9,248 nucleotides of DNA, from positions 1 through 9,248 of the forward strand of contig CABSKV010000057.1 of the NCBI GenBank assembly GCA_902478425.1, written 5' to 3'. The position numbers and the translations under genes are program-made. The notes under the pieces were generated by a model. It made no database searches. It had not been told where the DNA came from and saw nothing but the letters and a program-made list of their open reading frames with translations. Shown here one piece after another: positions 6,840 through 9,248 of this stretch (position 1 is its first letter; each line of letters begins with the position of its first letter). The DNA is from an uncultured Coriobacteriia bacterium. Lineage in GTDB: Bacteria; Actinomycetota; Coriobacteriia; Coriobacteriales; QAMH01.

Positions 6840-7718
6840 CTACCTATCGATCTCGCTGCGATCGTCGCGCAGCTCGTTGGGCATGATGCGAATGTCGGTA
6901 TAGCCCATATCGCGCAAGGCGGCAGCCGTGCGATACGGCGGCGTGATGTCATCCTGGAAGCGCGCGCAGTACTCGAGTGCCTGCACGAGCGTCACGTTGT
7001 GGTTGAGGTCGGCGATCGTGTCGACGTCGGGCACATCGGGAAGGTAAAGTGCGGGTAGGCCCAGGCGATCGGCCTTCTGGATGTAGGCGGGCAGCACGGT
7101 CAGGCCATCGGCGTTGTAGAAGACGCCAGTGTGGTCGAAATCCGTGTCGCGCGTCCAGCCCACCACCGAGACGCCCATCTCCTGGTCCGGCGCCAGTACG
7201 ATACCGCCACCGGGACGCTCGCATAGCTCATGCAAGCGCTCGAAGCCCTCGACGATGATGCTGCGTCGCAGGCCGGGCATGTCGCAGCCCATGGACAAAA
7301 TGGTGTCGTAGCCCATGTCCCAGACCTGGTTGAACGAATCGTTGTAGTGCGCATCGAAGCTGTCGCCATCATCGTGGATGAAGACGATGTTGCGCGGCCA
7401 GGAGCCACTCTCCTCGAACAGCGCACGCATCTTGCGCTCCTGCTCGATGCCGGGCGAAGATATGAACAGCGTGTACGTGTCGCGCACGGGCTGGTACTCG
7501 CAGGTGCTCTCGAGCGCGTATCGCTCGGCATCGGCGCGCTCCAAGTCACGTAGCGCATCGCAACAGCACTCCGTGACGTCGAAGAGCATGCAGTGATAGA
7601 GCGCGCTCGCGACCTCCGGATCGAAGAACCCGTCCTTGATCGGCGTGAGCCGTGTCTTGACCTTTCCCGCTTCGGGGACTTTGCTGAATAGCAACAGTGC
7701 GTTTTTTCTCGTATCCAT
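6840..7718 (-). CDS. TIGR04282/DUF2064-type glycosyltransferase-fold protein
   Basis: The N-terminus (LLLFSKVPEAGKVKTRL, residues 8-24) matches the opening signature of DUF2064/TIGR04282 proteins, which have a GT-A-like nucleotide-sugar-binding fold. Later blocks fit the family: MGCDMPGL at about 143-150 in place of the usual G-S-D-x-P-x-L, VLAPDQEMG near 174-182 in place of the usual E-D-G-G motif, and PDVDTIADL near 230-238. At 292 residues it is longer than most relatives (about 200), with extra sequence before the GCDMP block and about 55 residues after the DVDT block. Some family members are annotated in arsenosugar synthesis, but no arsenic or radical-SAM gene is nearby, so the substrate is unknown. 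Start: ATG at 7718, with TACAAT just upstream and no ribosome site, suggesting a leaderless mRNA. The 68 upstream in-frame codons run through a terminator hairpin and are not coding. It converges on murJ. Confidence 0.8.
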   Translation of the reverse strand: MDTRKNALLLFSKVPEAGKVKTRLTPIKDGFFDPEVASALYHCMLFDVTECCCDALRDLERADAERYALESTCEYQPVRDTYTLFISSPGIEQERKMRALFEESGSWPRNIVFIHDDGDSFDAHYNDSFNQVWDMGYDTILSMGCDMPGLRRSIIVEGFERLHELCERPGGGIVLAPDQEMGVSVVGWTRDTDFDHTGVFYNADGLTVLPAYIQKADRLGLPALYLPDVPDVDTIADLNHNVTLVQALEYCARFQDDITPPYRTAAALRDMGYTDIRIMPNELRDDRSEIDR

Positions 7719-7725
7719 GCCGTGT

Positions 7726-7731
7726 ATTGTA
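7726..7731 (-). promoter_or_regulatory. -10 box of a probable leaderless promoter
   Basis: On the minus strand TACAAT ends seven bases before the ATG at 7718, which puts the expected transcription start on or next to the start codon. There is no Shine-Dalgarno sequence between them. This spacing is characteristic of leaderless genes, which are common in actinobacteria. No clear -35 box is seen; the upstream DNA is the terminator stem. Confidence 0.6.
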
Positions 7732-7746
7732 GCGACTCGATAAACG

Positions 7747-7780
7747 CAAAGGGCCGGCGCTTTTGGCGACCGGCCCTTTG
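7747..7780 (-). terminator. Hairpin terminator after the prmC/DUF308 unit
   Basis: CAAAGGGCCGG (7747-7757) pairs perfectly with CCGGCCCTTTG (7770-7780), with three further inner pairs (CGC/GCG) past a one-base bulge and a five-base loop. The A and T runs are part of the stem, giving a form that could work in either direction, but no long T tract follows outside it. It separates the upstream prmC/DUF308 unit from the leaderless gene downstream. Confidence 0.6.
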
Positions 7781-7805
7781 CTACAAGGGGAGGGAGAGGA
7801 GAAGG

Positions 7806-7830
7806 ATGGAATGTCCTTGACGCATTCCAT
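7806..7830. repeat. Small inverted repeat in the DUF308 downstream spacer
   Basis: ATGGAATG (7806-7813) pairs with CATTCCAT (7823-7830) around a 9-base loop. It lies in the 258-nt non-coding spacer 7719-7976, upstream (on the transcribed strand) of the terminator at 7747-7780. It lacks a T tract and could be a 3'-UTR stability stem. I recognise no RNA gene in the rest of this spacer. Confidence 0.4.
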
Positions 7831-7976
7831 ACTACAAGCCGCGTATGGCAATGAAGTTGCGCGCGCATTGCATCTTGGTGACGAAGGTGACGATATGGTA
7901 CGAATCGGTTTCGAATTGGCAACGCGCCCGCATATGAGCATGCCAGACAAAAGTCGCCGGGGCAGAATTGTCTCCT

Positions 7977-8480
7977 CTACACCTTGGGTGCGGTGAGTGC
8001 CATGATGACGACGGTGATGCCCTCGATGAGCAGCGACGCGCCGATGAACTGCATGATGAACGGCGGCCAGACAAGCGCGAGGATGCCGCACAGCACCACG
8101 ACGAGGCTGCCGCAGATGCCGATGAAGCGCCCGTCAAGGCCAGGCGTCGCTATGAAGCTGCAAATCTGGACGATGCCGAAGACGATGACGGCAACTGCCA
8201 CGAACCAGGTGAGCACCTCGGCGAACATGAGCGGATAGATCAGGCAGAGCATGCCGAAGATGATGCTGAGGACACCAGCGATGAGAACGCCCGTGCCCAT
8301 GCCCGTGCCGCGCATGGTGCGAAACCAGACGAAGACGGCGTTTACGCCCACGACGAGGATGCCAAAGCCGACGAGCATGGCAAAGACCGACATGGACAGT
8401 GCGGGAAACGCGAAGAGAATGATGCCAATGATGGCAAGGATAATGCCCGAACCCAGGCCCATACCGCGAAACGAATTCAT
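7977..8480 (-). CDS. HdeD/DUF308-family small integral membrane protein
   Basis: The 167-residue protein is almost wholly hydrophobic, with about six membrane helices at roughly 10-29, 31-52, 62-82, 86-110, 118-137 and 139-162, joined by very short loops (for example the FRTMRGTGMG turn). Repeated paired helices rich in glycine, each pair ending near a Pro, and this length fit the HdeD/DUF308 family. The enterobacterial founder, HdeD, is linked to acid resistance, but the role of actinobacterial members is not established. There is no signal peptide or catalytic motif. The start is ATG at 8480, preceded by a strong AAGGAGG at a six-base distance. It begins 39 nt after prmC on the same strand and is probably co-transcribed with it, ending at the hairpin 7747-7780. 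Assignment to a membrane family is secure; function is unknown. Confidence 0.8.
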   Translation of the reverse strand: MNSFRGMGLGSGIILAIIGIILFAFPALSMSVFAMLVGFGILVVGVNAVFVWFRTMRGTGMGTGVLIAGVLSIIFGMLCLIYPLMFAEVLTWFVAVAVIVFGIVQICSFIATPGLDGRFIGICGSLVVVLCGILALVWPPFIMQFIGASLLIEGITVVIMALTAPKV

Positions 8481-8486
8481 GGCGAA

Positions 8487-8493
8487 CCTCCTT
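8487..8493 (-). promoter_or_regulatory. Ribosome binding site of the DUF308 gene
   Basis: On the minus strand this is a full AAGGAGG six bases before the ATG at 8480, the strongest ribosome site in the window. It suggests that this small membrane protein is well translated. Confidence 0.75.
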
Positions 8494-8519
8494 CGCTCGA
8501 TCGCTTCAGGACGATATCA

Positions 8520-9248
8520 TTATTCCCCATCGAGCATACTATTGCAAACGGCGCTCACGATGCGATCGCGCCCCACGAGGTCCTTCGTCACCGTGACATC
8601 CACGCAACCGGCTTCACGCAAGCGTCGAGCCGCCTCGTCCAGGCAGGTCTCATGCAACTCGCAGGCAAAGATGCCACCCGGCTTCACGAGAGGCAATGCC
8701 TCGGCGATGAGCCGGTCGAAGAACGCAAGCCCATCTTCGCCGCCGTCAAGCGCGAGTGCGGGCTCGAAGCCAGAGACCTCGTACGGTAGCTCGGCAAGCT
8801 CGGCCGTGGGGATGTAGGGCGGATTGCTCACGAGACAGTCGAAGCTTCCCCCTACCCCATCGACGCAATCGCACTCCACGACCTCGACGAGCTCTTCGAG
8901 ACCGAGCATCTCGACGTTTTTCCGGGCGCAATCAACGGCTTCAGGCGAGATATCCGTCGCAAGCACGTGTGCGTCTGCCTCCCTGGCAAGCGAGCAGGCG
9001 ATGCAACCCGTGCCGCAACCCACCTCGAGCACGCGCGGCGCGCCAACGCCTGCGAGCCCGTCGAGTACGACATCCACGAGCACCTCGGTCTCGGGTCGCG
9101 GAATGAGCACGCCACGACTCGTCTTCACGACGATGTGCCTGAAGGCCGCCTCGCCGGAGATGTACTGGAGCGGCTCGCCGGCACCACGACGCTTGAGGTT
9201 CTCGCGCAGCACGTCACGCTCCTCCATCGTGAGCGGACGGTCGAAATG
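8520..9248 (-). CDS. prmC: Release factor glutamine N5-methyltransferase PrmC/HemK (5' end outside window)
   Basis: PrmC methylates the glutamine of the GGQ motif in release factors RF1 and RF2, using S-adenosylmethionine, to support translation termination. The 242 visible residues include the family linker GEPLQYISG (from 24), the IPRPETEVLV segment that precedes the catalytic domain, the SAM-binding loop EVGCGTGCIA near 75-84, TDIS near 98, and the diagnostic NPPY tetrad at 142-145, which binds the substrate glutamine. The reading frame stays open to the window edge and the extra codons there (HFDRPLT) also match the family, so the ATG at 9227 is internal. By comparison with E. coli PrmC, about 40-60 N-terminal residues are missing. 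A small oddity is ELHETC near 197-202, where relatives usually have E-I-G followed by Q. The gene prfA often lies just upstream of prmC and may lie beyond the edge. Confidence 0.95.
   Translation of the reverse strand, partial: HFDRPLTMEERDVLRENLKRRGAGEPLQYISGEAAFRHIVVKTSRGVLIPRPETEVLVDVVLDGLAGVGAPRVLEVGCGTGCIACSLAREADAHVLATDISPEAVDCARKNVEMLGLEELVEVVECDCVDGVGGSFDCLVSNPPYIPTAELAELPYEVSGFEPALALDGGEDGLAFFDRLIAEALPLVKPGGIFACELHETCLDEAARRLREAGCVDVTVTKDLVGRDRIVSAVCNSMLDGE

Noticed and set aside
7719..7922. N-terminal extension of the TIGR04282-type protein to 7922
   Set aside because: It would read through a terminator hairpin and a promoter; the family signature starts immediately after the ATG at 7718.
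7945..7973. AGACAA/TTGTCT inverted repeat near the DUF308 stop, similar to the murJ palindrome motif
   Set aside because: Only a 6-bp stem with a 17-base loop and no shared flanking sequence; too weak to call a second or decayed copy.

Overview
This is a GC-rich, tightly packed bacterial chromosomal window of mostly housekeeping genes. Gene order and style suggest a Gram-positive actinobacterium, possibly Coriobacteriia. The grounds are a pyrG-(enzyme)-xerD cluster like the pyrG-Nudix-xerD order of mycobacteria, GTG/TTG starts, one apparently leaderless gene, and protein sequences with that flavour. This placement is inference; nothing here fixes the genus. The first 24 bases are not genomic: they are residual Illumina Nextera (Tn5) adapter, so the left edge is the true end of an assembled contig.

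Layout. (1) Positions 1-24: adapter. (2) Positions 25-4972, all minus strand: pyrG (CTP synthase), an M20-family PepT-like metallopeptidase, xerD (tyrosine recombinase, joined to the peptidase gene by a 4-base GTGA overlap), then the N-terminal glutaminase half of gltB (glutamate synthase large subunit), cut off by the contig end. (3) Positions 4973-5169: the divergent pyrG/murJ spacer. It holds a plausible pyrG -10 box and, running slightly into murJ, an 84-bp near-perfect palindrome (5095-5178) with a perfect 25-bp core stem. This is the most unusual structure in the window. (4) Positions 5170-6813, plus strand: murJ, the lipid II flippase. (5) Positions 6840-9248, minus strand and convergent with murJ: prmC (release-factor glutamine methyltransferase, 5' end outside the window), a six-helix HdeD/DUF308 membrane protein, a hairpin terminator, and a TIGR04282/DUF2064-type nucleotide-sugar-transferase-fold protein with its own leaderless-type promoter.

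How the genes relate. The pyrG-peptidase-xerD stretch reads as one operon by spacing: 27 nt, then a 4-nt overlap. The genes do not form one pathway; they cover CTP supply, peptide turnover, chromosome dimer resolution, ammonia assimilation (gltB), cell-wall precursor export (murJ) and translation termination (prmC). I found no CRISPR array, tRNA, rRNA, transposase gene, toxin-antitoxin pair or defence system. The palindrome over the start of murJ is the main candidate for something undescribed. It could be a REPIN/MITE-like mobile repeat, a translational or attenuation control element for murJ, or the first recruited as the second.
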